Assembly: GCA_904502105.1 (NCBI GenBank)
Contig: CAJGDF010000017.1
Coordinates: 1-13,743, forward strand
Direction: 5' to 3'
DNA: 13,743 nucleotides
Origin: an uncultured Clostridia bacterium
Lineage (GTDB): Bacteria > Bacillota > Clostridia > Oscillospirales > UBA644
The notes beneath the pieces were generated by a model. It made no database searches. It worked only from the letters and a program-made list of their open reading frames with translations, and had not been told where the DNA came from. Below are positions 1 through 7,459 of the stretch, one piece after another (positions within the stretch are counted from its first letter, which is position 1; each line of letters begins with the position of its first letter). The translations under genes were made by a program, and so were the position numbers.

Positions 1-768
1 AGCACTTGACGAAAGGACTATCGGACCCGAAAGTCCCGAATATGTAAAAACAAGTTCTCCGAAATCGGAATAAACTTTTTTACCATTTCGTTTAACCGTA
101 AGCTCTGTATTCTTAAGAGAAAGACCTTCTAGCAGAGAACAAACCTCGGATTCTTCCGCTTCGATCGGAACGAGCGACGGTTTTGCGGGTATAACAGTAT
201 GTCCAAGCTTTGAAGCAATTATATACCCGTCACCGGTTGAACCTGTTTGAGGATAAGATTTGCCACCTGTTGCAATTATAACAGATGAACACTCAATTTC
301 AGTTCCGTCATCAAGCAATCCGTATGAAACAGCACCGTTATCAAGTATAATTTCTTTCAGTTCGCCTTGAATATGTTTGATTCTCTTATTGTCGCAATAT
401 CTTTTCAAAGCTGAAACGATATCGTTTGAACGGTCGCTTACAGGGAAAACCCTGTTTCCCCTCTCTGTTTTGAGGGCTACGCCGTTAGATTCAAAGAAAA
501 ACATGGTATCTGATGGCATAAATGTAGCAAATGCAGAATATAGAAATCTGCCGTTTGTTACAACATTTTTCATAAGGGTATCAAGATCGCAGTTATTGGT
601 GACATTGCATCTTCCCTTGCCTGTAATAAGAAGCTTCTTACCGGGATGAGGATTTTTTTCCAATAATACAACATTTAGTCTATCTGATGCCTCAGCAATT
701 GAACCTGCGGCCATCATACCGGCAGCACCTGCACCTACAACCAGACAGTCTGTTTTGATTCTATTCAT
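1..768 (-). CDS. HI0933/BaiN-family NAD(P)/FAD-dependent oxidoreductase (partial, C-terminus missing)
   Basis: The reading frame is open from the ATG at 768 to the window edge, giving 256 residues with no stop. The N-terminus carries a Rossmann dinucleotide-binding fingerprint (GAGAAG, residues 12-17). Family motifs follow: GKGRCNVTN (50-58), TERGNRVFP (101-109), ATGGKSYP (166-173) and STGDGY (177-182). These are typical of the HI0933-like/YhiN flavoprotein family, cytoplasmic FAD proteins of about 400 residues, so roughly 150 C-terminal residues lie outside the window. The start is supported by GGAGG nine bases upstream. Some relatives are called BaiN because of a proposed role in bile-acid dehydroxylation, but most members have no established substrate, so I infer only a flavin-dependent oxidoreductase. 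It has its own promoter downstream of the methyltransferase gene. Confidence 0.9.
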   Translation of the reverse strand, partial: MNRIKTDCLVVGAGAAGMMAAGSIAEASDRLNVVLLEKNPHPGKKLLITGKGRCNVTNNCDLDTLMKNVVTNGRFLYSAFATFMPSDTMFFFESNGVALKTERGNRVFPVSDRSNDIVSALKRYCDNKRIKHIQGELKEIILDNGAVSYGLLDDGTEIECSSVIIATGGKSYPQTGSTGDGYIIASKLGHTVIPAKPSLVPIEAEESEVCSLLEGLSLKNTELTVKRNGKKVYSDFGELVFTYSGLSGPIVLSSSA

Positions 769-816
769 TTTAAAAGACCTCCGCAGATGTAGGAATCTAA
801 TGTCAACTTACATAAT

Positions 817-845
817 ATTATACCAAGTTTCACAAAGAAATGCAA
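817..845 (-). promoter_or_regulatory. Sigma-A-type promoter of the flavoprotein gene
   Basis: Read on the minus strand, a perfect TATAAT (817-822) is preceded by TGG, an extended -10 element. A weak -35, TTGCAT (840-845), lies 17 bases further upstream. Transcription would start near 810, leaving a leader of about 40 nt before the ATG at 768. The -35 half is poor, so the extended -10 carries most of the evidence. Confidence 0.6.
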
Positions 846-870
846 GTGCTTTTTTATAGTCATAATACAC

Positions 871-897
871 AAAAAAATCGAGTTTACAAAAAGTTCG
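871..897 (-). terminator. Weak candidate intrinsic terminator after the methyltransferase gene
   Basis: On the minus strand, three bases after the methyltransferase stop codon, an imperfect hairpin (CGA...TCG closing pairs plus TTT/AAA inner pairs, 879-897) is followed by a run of seven T (871-877). The stem is short and interrupted. Its position between a stop codon and the next gene's promoter is what makes it plausible. Confidence 0.4.
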
Positions 898-899
898 GA

Positions 900-2063
900 T
901 TATTTTTCGTTGGGAAGAATAATCTGACGGTCTTCTTTGGGCGGTTTGGGACCAAGGAATTGATAATATTGACAGAGAAGTTGTCCATTATACAACTTAC
1001 GGCGTTTATCCGCTGTTTTTCCAAAGAGCTTTTCAAAAGACGGATGAGAGGTTATGAGATAAAAAGACCAGGAATCAAGTCTTCTGTAGACTTTTCCAAG
1101 ATCACCGTAAAGACGTTCTACCGCACGCATTTCACCGATACGTTCACCGTAAGGAGGATTTGTAACTATGAAACCGTATTTTTCCTTAGAGTAGAAATCG
1201 AGGACATTCATTTGTTTGAAACCTGCTATGTTTCCGACCCCTGCTTCTTTAGCATGATGAATAGCAAGTTCAACAGCCTTGGGATCAAGATCACTACCGA
1301 AAATTGTTCTCGGAACATCTTTGATTTCTGCAGCACGAGCCTCGCCTCGAACATCATCCCAGATCTGCTTATCAAAATCACGCCATGTTTCGCAAACAAA
1401 TGATCTGTTAACACCGGGAGCCATATTTTTTGCGATCATGGCAGCTTCTATAGGAATCGTACCCGAACCGCAAAGCGGGTCGATCAGAAAACGACCTTTT
1501 TTCCAATATGTAAGTAACAACAAAGCGCATGCCATAGTTTCTTTCAACGGTGCTTCACCGACAATTCGGCGATATCCTCTTTTGTTAAGGCCGGGACCGG
1601 TTGTATCCACTGTAATCGTAACGATATCTTTAAGGAGGGCAACTTCGATCTTATATTTCGGACCGGTTTCCTCAAAAATAGAAATATTATATTTTTCCTT
1701 CATTTTTTCAACAATCGCCTTTTTGGTAATTGCCTGACAATCGGGAACGCTGAAAAGGCCTGAACGAACAGATCTGCCTATTACGTGCATTTCCGCATCG
1801 ATCGGAAGGAAATCGCCCCATGGTATAGCTTTTACACCTTGAAAAAGTTCTTCAAAAGTTACGGCTTTGAATTCAGCCATTTTGATAAGGATGCGGTCTG
1901 CAGTTCTGAGATGAATATTGCAGCGAGCAATATCTTTCTCGTCACCTTTAAATGTAATTCTGCCGTTTTCAACCTTAAGATTTGTAAATCCAAGATTTTC
2001 AAGTTCTCTGGCAGTTATAGATTCTATACCGAATGCGGTGGTTGCAATAAGATCAAATATCAT
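900..2063 (-). CDS. THUMP-domain class I SAM-dependent RNA methyltransferase (RlmL/YpsC-like, COG0116)
   Basis: This 387-residue cytoplasmic protein has an N-terminal THUMP RNA-binding region (about 45-155) and a Rossmann-fold methyltransferase domain. The SAM-binding motif DPLCGSGT (195-202), an acidic loop GSDLDPKA (256-263) and the catalytic NPPYGERIG (302-310) are visible. The NPPY tetrad is typical of N-methyltransferases acting on exocyclic amines. The closest known group is the N-terminal half of E. coli RlmL, which makes m2G2445 in 23S rRNA, and the single-domain Bacillus YpsC. The length fits YpsC rather than the two-domain E. coli RlmKL. The target base in 23S rRNA is inferred from the family. 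The gene starts 13 bp after the alpha/beta hydrolase gene, so the two are probably co-transcribed. The ribosome binding site is weak (GAAAGAG). Confidence 0.9.
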   Translation of the reverse strand: MIFDLIATTAFGIESITARELENLGFTNLKVENGRITFKGDEKDIARCNIHLRTADRILIKMAEFKAVTFEELFQGVKAIPWGDFLPIDAEMHVIGRSVRSGLFSVPDCQAITKKAIVEKMKEKYNISIFEETGPKYKIEVALLKDIVTITVDTTGPGLNKRGYRRIVGEAPLKETMACALLLLTYWKKGRFLIDPLCGSGTIPIEAAMIAKNMAPGVNRSFVCETWRDFDKQIWDDVRGEARAAEIKDVPRTIFGSDLDPKAVELAIHHAKEAGVGNIAGFKQMNVLDFYSKEKYGFIVTNPPYGERIGEMRAVERLYGDLGKVYRRLDSWSFYLITSHPSFEKLFGKTADKRRKLYNGQLLCQYYQFLGPKPPKEDRQIILPNEK

Positions 2064-2076
2064 AAAACAGTCTCTT

Positions 2077-2982
2077 TCATATTTTTATTTTATCGAAAAA
2101 TTCGAATAGTTTATTTCTGTAAGTCTGAGGATCTGAATTAAACGCTTCACAGTGAGAGGCATTCTCTGCAAGATAAAATTTCTTATACCCTGTTTCTTTT
2201 GCATTATAAAGGTCTATGGACATTTGGGGTAAAACAAATGTATCACTGTCCCCATGTATGAAAAACATTGGAATAGCCCCACAAGTTTTCAATAATTTTT
2301 TGGGACTGACCTTCTTCATATCGATCCCATATTTTTTCTTTATAATTAAACGTGCGACAAAAAGCAATGGAAACGGCTTAATTCTGTAATCAGCTCTGAC
2401 GCGTTCTTTTATCAAAGAATAAAGATCAGAATAAGAACTGTCGGAAACTACAAAAGAAATATTGTCATATCTACCTGAACAAGCCAAAATTATTGCCTGT
2501 GCGGCACCAAATGACTCTCCGAAGAGACCTATAGGTATTCCGTATCCAAAGCAATCGTTTATCCACTTAAAAATTGCCGATGAGTCTTCAGCATCGAGAT
2601 AAGAAAGACCTAGGTATTCCCCTCCGCTTTTGCCGCAGAAACGGGCATCGGGAACTATGACAGAAAAACCGCGTTCTCTGAACATTGGAATGTAATTATC
2701 CATGGATTCGGAAGAAGAATTGTATTCGTGAAAAAGGATTACAATTTTCTGAGGTTTGTTACCTTCATCATTCAAAGGAATATATCGAAAAGATATGGGT
2801 ATATCCGAAGCGGAATTAACTGTAAACCGTTCTTCTCCCGGAAATTTTTCTTTAACAGAAGGAAACAGCTGGTTTTCTGTTTTTTTAGGACGCAGGATAG
2901 AAGAAATGAGAATTTTCTCGCCAAGAAACAGAAGAACAATTATAAAAACCGTAATGAACAAAATCAGAACTAAAAAATCCAT
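2077..2982 (-). CDS. Membrane-anchored alpha/beta hydrolase (serine hydrolase)
   Basis: This is a protein of about 301 residues with an N-terminal hydrophobic segment (roughly residues 2-20), which looks like a membrane anchor or uncleaved signal sequence. An alpha/beta hydrolase domain follows. The nucleophile elbow is GESFG (Ser157), the acid is probably the second Asp of HGDSD (Asp247), and the histidine is in ASHCEAF (His277). An HEY motif near residue 86 may form the oxyanion region. Numbering is from the ATG at 2982. An upstream in-frame ATG at 2994 would add four residues, but it has no good Shine-Dalgarno sequence, whereas GGAGG sits five bases before 2982. The substrate is unknown; relatives include esterases and peptidase-like hydrolases. 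The gene is divergent from the glycogen operon and 13 bp upstream of the RNA methyltransferase gene. A link to glycogen metabolism is not indicated. Confidence 0.85.
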   Translation of the reverse strand: MDFLVLILFITVFIIVLLFLGEKILISSILRPKKTENQLFPSVKEKFPGEERFTVNSASDIPISFRYIPLNDEGNKPQKIVILFHEYNSSSESMDNYIPMFRERGFSVIVPDARFCGKSGGEYLGLSYLDAEDSSAIFKWINDCFGYGIPIGLFGESFGAAQAIILACSGRYDNISFVVSDSSYSDLYSLIKERVRADYRIKPFPLLFVARLIIKKKYGIDMKKVSPKKLLKTCGAIPMFFIHGDSDTFVLPQMSIDLYNAKETGYKKFYLAENASHCEAFNSDPQTYRNKLFEFFDKIKI

Positions 2983-2987
2983 TTCAT

Positions 2988-2992
2988 CCTCC
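2988..2992 (-). promoter_or_regulatory. Shine-Dalgarno GGAGG that selects the hydrolase start at 2982
   Basis: On the minus strand GGAGG overlaps the first two codons of the upstream ATG (2994) and lies five bases before the in-frame ATG at 2982. No comparable site precedes 2994; the nearest purine-rich stretch is about 14 or more bases away. This favours 2982 as the real start. Confidence 0.7.
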
Positions 2993-3022
2993 ATGATTCA
3001 ATTTATATTCTTTCCCTTATAT

Positions 3023-3051
3023 ATTTTAGCATATTCTAACAATAATTTCAA
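3023..3051 (-). promoter_or_regulatory. Sigma-A-type promoter of the hydrolase-methyltransferase unit
   Basis: On the minus strand, TTGAAA (3046-3051) is separated by exactly 17 bases from TAAAAT (3023-3028). A TGC just before the -10 gives an extended -10. Transcription would begin near 3016, leaving a leader of about 33 nt. It drives transcription away from glgB. Confidence 0.75.
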
Positions 3052-3080
3052 CAGTTTTACGTGACTTTTTTATTAATTTA

Positions 3081-3106
3081 CAATTTTTTTTCTCTAAAAA
3101 AGATTG
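3081..3106. repeat. AT-rich inverted repeat overlapping the glgB -35 region
   Basis: The arms are 3081-3091 and 3096-3106, 11 bp each, separated by CTCT. All positions pair except one G-T wobble (3085 with 3102). The right arm runs into the -35 hexamer of the glgB promoter (3104-3109). It could be an operator or bent DNA, or a by-product of A and T tracts, since the core is T-run against A-run. Confidence 0.4.
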
Positions 3107-3132
3107 CAAATTGTTAAAAGATATGATATAAT
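3104..3132 (+). promoter_or_regulatory. Sigma-A-type promoter of the glycogen operon
   Basis: TTGCAA (3104-3109) and a perfect TATAAT (3127-3132) are separated by 17 bases. The predicted start is near 3139, giving a leader of about 50 nt before glgB. It is the only good promoter I can see for all six glycogen genes, whose later junctions are 52 bp or shorter. I did not find a convincing catabolite-response (cre) palindrome nearby by eye. Confidence 0.8.
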
Positions 3133-3190
3133 ATATAGGTAAAGACTTCCAGGCATACAATTTAAAGTATCATTAAGGAGATAACTCCAA

Positions 3191-5053
3191 ATGCATAACA
3201 ACAAATCGCCCGTCCAATTTCATCAAGGTACAGATTTTCGTGCATATAATTTCTACGGTGCGCATAAAATTAAAGATGGATACATCATCAGAGTTTGGGC
3301 ACCACACGCATTTGAGATCTATGTTGAAGGCGATTTCAATGATTGGAAGAAATTCGATCCTTGTTCGCAAATGCAAAAGATCAACGATTTCGGCGATTTT
3401 GAAATAACATTTAATTCAGATATCGAAATCAGCTCCTATAGATTCATAATAGTATCAGACAACGGAATATATGAAAAATCAGATCCGTTTGCATTTTATT
3501 CCGAAACAAACAACGAACAATACTATTCACAATATTTTGATATTGACAGATTTTGTTGGAACGATGAAAACTGGTTGAAATTCAGAAGCGAACGCAATAT
3601 CATAAAAGAACCCTTGAACATTTACGAGGTTCATCTCGGATCTTGGAAAAGAGAAAACGGTGAATTTTATAATTACCGCAAAGCCGCTGAAGAGATTGTT
3701 GCTTATGTTAAAGATATGGGATATACTCATATCGAAATATTACCGATAGCCGAGCATCCGTTTTACGGTTCCTGGGGTTATCAGAGCTGCGGATACTTTT
3801 CCCCGACATCAAGATACGGCAATCCCGATGATCTGATGTATTTTGTTGACTACTGCCACACACACGGTATAGGTGTTTTACTTGATTGGATGCCAGCATG
3901 TTTTCCGAAAGACAAGCATGGATTGTACAAATTTGACGGAAACTTCTGTTATGAATATTCCGATGATTTTAAAAGAGAACAATCTGCATGGGGAACATGT
4001 ATGTTTGATTTAGGCAAACCCGAAGTACAAAGTTTTCTTATATCGAATGCATTTTATTGGATAGAAAAATTCCATTTTGACGGACTCAGAGTTGACGCTG
4101 TTTCCCCTATGATTTATCTCGATTACGCAAAAAATAACGGAGAATGGAAAGAAAATGCATACGGCGGCCGCGAAAACCTTGAAGCTATTGACTTTTTACG
4201 AAAATTGAACGACAGCATAAAAAATGAGCATCCGGATGTTATAACTGCGGCAGAAGACAGCAGTACATGGCAAATGGTCACCAGACCCACGGAAATCGGT
4301 GGCCTCGGATTTACATTTAAGTGGAACTTAGGTTGGTCGAACGATACGATAAACTATGCAAAGACAGATCCTATAAGACGAAAAGACTGCCATCGAAATA
4401 TTGTTTTCCCCTTCTCGTATGCTTTTTCGGAAAATTACATATTACCGATCTCTCACGATGAATGCTCAATAGGAAGGCAAAGCTTTATAGATAAAATGCC
4501 CGGTGATCAAACAAATAAAATTGCAAACATCAGAACCTTTTTGGGTTATATGATCGCACATCCGGGAAAGAAATTACTTTTTATGGGCAATGAGTTTGGG
4601 CAGACCAACGAATGGGATCATGACAAAGAACTCGAATGGTCATGCTTAAATGAAGAAGAACACCGAACACTCAGAGATTATGTAAAAGAATTAAATCTTT
4701 TCTATCTCGAACATCCTGCATTATGGGAAAAAGATTCCACGAATGATGGGTTCGGATGGATAGCAAACAACGATACAGATCAAAACATTATCGTTTTTCA
4801 AAGAAACGGAAACGATGAAAAGCTTATATTCATTGCAAATTTTGCTCCCGTTACAAGATATGATTACAAGATAGGCGTCCCTTATGAATGTGAATACGAA
4901 GAAATATTCACATCCGATGCAATATATTTCGGTGGAACAGGAATATCAAACGGTGTAATGGAAACATATCCGTTCCCAATGCACGGTTTCAATCAACAGA
5001 TATCTTTAACCGTTCCCCCACTATCAATTATCTGCATAAAAATTAAATGTTAG
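3191..5053 (+). CDS. glgB: 1,4-alpha-glucan branching enzyme GlgB (GH13), with non-consensus catalytic-region residues
   Basis: This cytoplasmic enzyme cleaves alpha-1,4 chains and transfers them to make alpha-1,6 branches in glycogen. Its 620 residues match the short, Bacillus-type GlgB: a CBM48 domain (about 18-105, with VWAP and EGDFNDW), a GH13 barrel (about 140-510, with GSWGYQ and SPTSRYG) and a C-terminal beta domain. The nucleophile Asp302 (GLRVDAV), acid/base Glu355 (AAED) and His422-Asp423 (SHDE) are present. Oddly, the invariant region I His, expected in DWxPxHFP, is Cys237 (DWMPACFP). The region IV stretch usually read as DEVVHGK is DECSIGR, and the usual AEEST is AEDSS. The start is set by AAGGAG ten bases upstream. 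It is the first gene of the operon and is followed by tandem stops (TAG TAA). The identity is firm; normal branching activity is less certain. Confidence 0.95.
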   Translation: MHNNKSPVQFHQGTDFRAYNFYGAHKIKDGYIIRVWAPHAFEIYVEGDFNDWKKFDPCSQMQKINDFGDFEITFNSDIEISSYRFIIVSDNGIYEKSDPFAFYSETNNEQYYSQYFDIDRFCWNDENWLKFRSERNIIKEPLNIYEVHLGSWKRENGEFYNYRKAAEEIVAYVKDMGYTHIEILPIAEHPFYGSWGYQSCGYFSPTSRYGNPDDLMYFVDYCHTHGIGVLLDWMPACFPKDKHGLYKFDGNFCYEYSDDFKREQSAWGTCMFDLGKPEVQSFLISNAFYWIEKFHFDGLRVDAVSPMIYLDYAKNNGEWKENAYGGRENLEAIDFLRKLNDSIKNEHPDVITAAEDSSTWQMVTRPTEIGGLGFTFKWNLGWSNDTINYAKTDPIRRKDCHRNIVFPFSYAFSENYILPISHDECSIGRQSFIDKMPGDQTNKIANIRTFLGYMIAHPGKKLLFMGNEFGQTNEWDHDKELEWSCLNEEEHRTLRDYVKELNLFYLEHPALWEKDSTNDGFGWIANNDTDQNIIVFQRNGNDEKLIFIANFAPVTRYDYKIGVPYECEYEEIFTSDAIYFGGTGISNGVMETYPFPMHGFNQQISLTVPPLSIICIKIKC

Positions 5054-5090
5054 TAATTCCCATTATCAGGGCTTGAATAATATTTTTAGT

Positions 5091-5096
5091 AAGGAG
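5091..5096 (+). promoter_or_regulatory. Shine-Dalgarno AAGGAG that selects the glgC start at 5106
   Basis: AAGGAG lies nine bases before the ATG at 5106. An in-frame TTG at 5073 would add eleven residues, but it would put this site inside the coding region and has no ribosome binding site of its own. GlgC homologues also begin only a few residues before the GGQGSRL motif. Confidence 0.85.
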
Positions 5097-5105
5097 TGCA
5101 TTTCC

Positions 5106-6308
5106 ATGATCAGAAAAAACAGGTGTATAGCAATGCTCCTCGCAGGCGGACAGGGTAGCCGCTTGCATGTTCTGACAAAAAACATTGCAAAACCGGCAGT
5201 ACCGTTCGGTGCAAAATACAGGATAATTGACTTTACGTTATCTAACTGTATTAATTCGGATATTAACGTTGTCGGTGTACCAACACAGTATCAGCCGTTA
5301 GTTCTCAACCGTTACATAAGAAACGGATTACCGTGGGACCTTGACAGGCTTTACGGCGGTGTTTATATTCTCCCCCCTTACCAGCAGAGCAACGGAACAG
5401 ACTGGTATAAAGGAACGGCTAACGCTATATATCAGAACATAAGGTTTATTGAACAATATGATCCGGATTATGTTCTTATTCTTTCCGGTGACCATATCTA
5501 TTCAATGGACTATTCCAAAATGATTGCATACCACGAAGAAAAGGGTGCAGATGCAACTATTGCGGTTATAAAGGTTCCTATTGAAGAAGCTTCAAGATTC
5601 GGTATAATGAATACAAATGAAGAAGGAAAGATCGTAAGCTTCGAAGAAAAACCCAAGGTACCTAAAAATGATGAGGCATCTATGGGTATATATGTATTCT
5701 CGTGGGAAAAACTCAAAAAATATCTTTTGGAAGACGAAGCAGATCCCAATTCATCTAACGACTTCGGTAAAAACATCATTCCGAAAATGTTGGCAGACGG
5801 AGAAAAGATGTATGCTTATCCGTTCTCAGGATATTGGAAAGATGTTGGAACAATTGACAGCCTTTGGGAAGCCAATATGGACCTTCTTAACGAAGAAACA
5901 AACGGCATAATAAACGATCCCAACTGGAAGATATATGCAAGAAATCCTGTATGTCCTCCGCAGTACATCGGTGACGGAGCATCAATTAAAAACTCTATCG
6001 TATCCGAGGGCAGTGAGATATACGGGGAAATAGATCACTCTGTTATTTTCTATAAGGTTTACGTTGACAAAGACGTTTACATCAAAGACTCTATCATTAT
6101 GCAGGATGCTGTTATCAAGAAAGGTGCACGAATAATAAATGCAATCGTAGGCGACCACACTGTTATCGGTGAAAATGCCGTTATTGGCGGAGAATCTACC
6201 GAAGAAGGCAGAAAGATTGCAGTTATAGGCGGCGGTGCAGTTATAAACGATAATGAAGTTGTAGCTCCCGGTGAAATGATAGACCGTTCCGACGAACCCA
6301 TTATATAA
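5106..6308 (+). CDS. glgC: Glucose-1-phosphate adenylyltransferase catalytic subunit GlgC
   Basis: GlgC makes ADP-glucose and pyrophosphate from glucose-1-phosphate and ATP, the committed step of bacterial glycogen synthesis. The 400-residue protein has an N-terminal nucleotidyltransferase domain with GGQGSRL (14-20), the conserved Lys of AKPAVPFG (Lys29), the metal-binding region [10 protein letters not shown] (127-136, Asp129) and the sugar-phosphate-binding FEEKP (Lys182). The C-terminal part shows hexapeptide repeats of a left-handed beta-helix ([10 protein letters not shown] and similar). All expected catalytic residues are present, in contrast to the GlgD encoded 18 bp downstream, with which it probably forms a hetero-oligomer. 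The gene follows glgB by 52 bp with no visible promoter of its own. In related Firmicutes the GlgCD complex is less dependent on allosteric activators than the E. coli enzyme; whether that holds here is unknown. Confidence 0.96.
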   Translation: MIRKNRCIAMLLAGGQGSRLHVLTKNIAKPAVPFGAKYRIIDFTLSNCINSDINVVGVPTQYQPLVLNRYIRNGLPWDLDRLYGGVYILPPYQQSNGTDWYKGTANAIYQNIRFIEQYDPDYVLILSGDHIYSMDYSKMIAYHEEKGADATIAVIKVPIEEASRFGIMNTNEEGKIVSFEEKPKVPKNDEASMGIYVFSWEKLKKYLLEDEADPNSSNDFGKNIIPKMLADGEKMYAYPFSGYWKDVGTIDSLWEANMDLLNEETNGIINDPNWKIYARNPVCPPQYIGDGASIKNSIVSEGSEIYGEIDHSVIFYKVYVDKDVYIKDSIIMQDAVIKKGARIINAIVGDHTVIGENAVIGGESTEEGRKIAVIGGGAVINDNEVVAPGEMIDRSDEPII

Positions 6309-6326
6309 AGAAAGGATCTGAAAGAT

Positions 6327-7439
6327 ATGACAGCTGTTGGTATAATTTTTTCCGAAATTCATGATCATAACCTTCCCGAAATCACAAAGAAAAGAACTCT
6401 TGGTTCTGTTCCATTCGGAGGACGTTACAGACTCATAGACTTTGTCCTTTCAAATATGGTAAACTCAGGCATTACCCATGTAGGTGTTGTTGCACGAAAC
6501 AATTATCAATCACTTTTGAGCCACCTCGGATCCGGTAAAGAATGGGATCTCTCAAGAAAATTTGGTGGACTTACCGTATTCCCTCCGTATAGCCATTCAA
6601 GCGGTGCAGGTCTTTACACCGGTCGTTTAGATGCTCTTAAGGGCGTTCTTTCAACTCTTGAAAAATTAAATGATGACTATGTTGTTCTTGCAGACAGCGA
6701 CACAATCTGCAATATCGACTATACCGACGTATTCAAATATCATGTAAGCAAAGATGCTGATATAACCGTTGTGTATCAGCGTAAAAGTGTTGCTGACAAG
6801 AGTCTTAACAGTACAATATATAATATTGATGAAAACGGCCGTGTAACAAGTGCATTTGTAGGAATTGCTCCTGACGGAGAAGAAAACATTTCACTCGGCA
6901 TGTGGATAGTTAAGAGAACACTCCTTATAACTCTTGTAAGAGAAGCTATTGCTGTAGGTCAGCTCAGTTTTGAAAAAGACATTATAGCAAAAAGAGCCTC
7001 ATCACTCAAAATTTACGGTTACAACTTCAATGGCTATGCTATAAAAATTGACTCTAACAGATCTCTTTTCGAAGCAAACATGGATCTTCTTAAATCAGAG
7101 GTCAGAAAAGAGCTTTTCAAAAAGAACAGTCCGATATATACAAAAGTCAGAGACGAAGCTCCCACACGTTACGCATCTGATGTAACAGTCAAAAACTCCC
7201 TTATCGCAAACGGATGTGTCATACTCGGTAATCTTGAAAACTGCGTAGTTTCAAGAGGCGTACAGATAGGCAAAGGTGCGAATATTAAGAACAGTATTAT
7301 AATGCACGGCGCAGTTATTGGCGAAAATGCGGTTATTAATAATGCTATTATTGATAAAAACTGCGTAATAAAAGACGGAAGAGTCCTTTCCGGACATGAA
7401 ACATATCCGTTTGTTCTCGCAAAAGAAAGTATTGTTTAA
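6327..7439 (+). CDS. glgD: Glucose-1-phosphate adenylyltransferase subunit GlgD (regulatory, non-canonical active site)
   Basis: GlgD is a paralogue of GlgC found mainly in Firmicutes. There it associates with GlgC and raises the activity of the complex, having little or no activity alone. This 370-residue copy keeps the fold signature VPFGGRYRLIDFVLSNMVNS (residues 28-47) and a beta-helix tail with hexapeptide repeats. It lacks the GGxGxRL nucleotide loop, and the catalytic Lys seen in GlgC (AKPAVPFG) is replaced by Leu (TLGSVPFG). The metal-site segment reads ADSDTICNIDY (122-132) instead of SGDHIY. These losses are usual for the subfamily. AAAGGA lies ten bases before the ATG, and glgA follows after 20 bp, so translation of glgC, glgD and glgA is likely balanced from one transcript. 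Confidence 0.93.
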   Translation: MTAVGIIFSEIHDHNLPEITKKRTLGSVPFGGRYRLIDFVLSNMVNSGITHVGVVARNNYQSLLSHLGSGKEWDLSRKFGGLTVFPPYSHSSGAGLYTGRLDALKGVLSTLEKLNDDYVVLADSDTICNIDYTDVFKYHVSKDADITVVYQRKSVADKSLNSTIYNIDENGRVTSAFVGIAPDGEENISLGMWIVKRTLLITLVREAIAVGQLSFEKDIIAKRASSLKIYGYNFNGYAIKIDSNRSLFEANMDLLKSEVRKELFKKNSPIYTKVRDEAPTRYASDVTVKNSLIANGCVILGNLENCVVSRGVQIGKGANIKNSIIMHGAVIGENAVINNAIIDKNCVIKDGRVLSGHETYPFVLAKESIV

Positions 7440-7459
7440 AAACAAGGAGAAATTTAAAA

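Noticed and set aside
801..806. Perfect TTGACA on the minus strand upstream of the flavoprotein gene
   Set aside because: No -10 element lies 16-18 bases downstream; that position falls next to the ribosome binding site. The extended -10 promoter at 817-845 fits better.
840..1403. 187-residue plus-strand frame opposite the RNA methyltransferase gene
   Set aside because: It covers the antisense of the conserved methyltransferase motifs and has no ribosome binding site or recognisable domain.
1279..1737. 152-residue plus-strand frame within the methyltransferase gene
   Set aside because: It is a shadow of the real minus-strand gene, with no start signal or recognisable motifs.
5073..5105. Eleven-residue upstream extension of GlgC from a TTG codon
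   Set aside because: The strong AAGGAG at 5091-5096 lies inside this extension and is correctly spaced for the ATG at 5106.
6327..7439. GlgD considered as a degenerate, decaying glgC duplicate
   Set aside because: Loss of the GGxGxRL loop and catalytic Lys is characteristic of intact GlgD. The frame is complete, has a ribosome binding site, and sits in the conserved glgC-glgD-glgA order.
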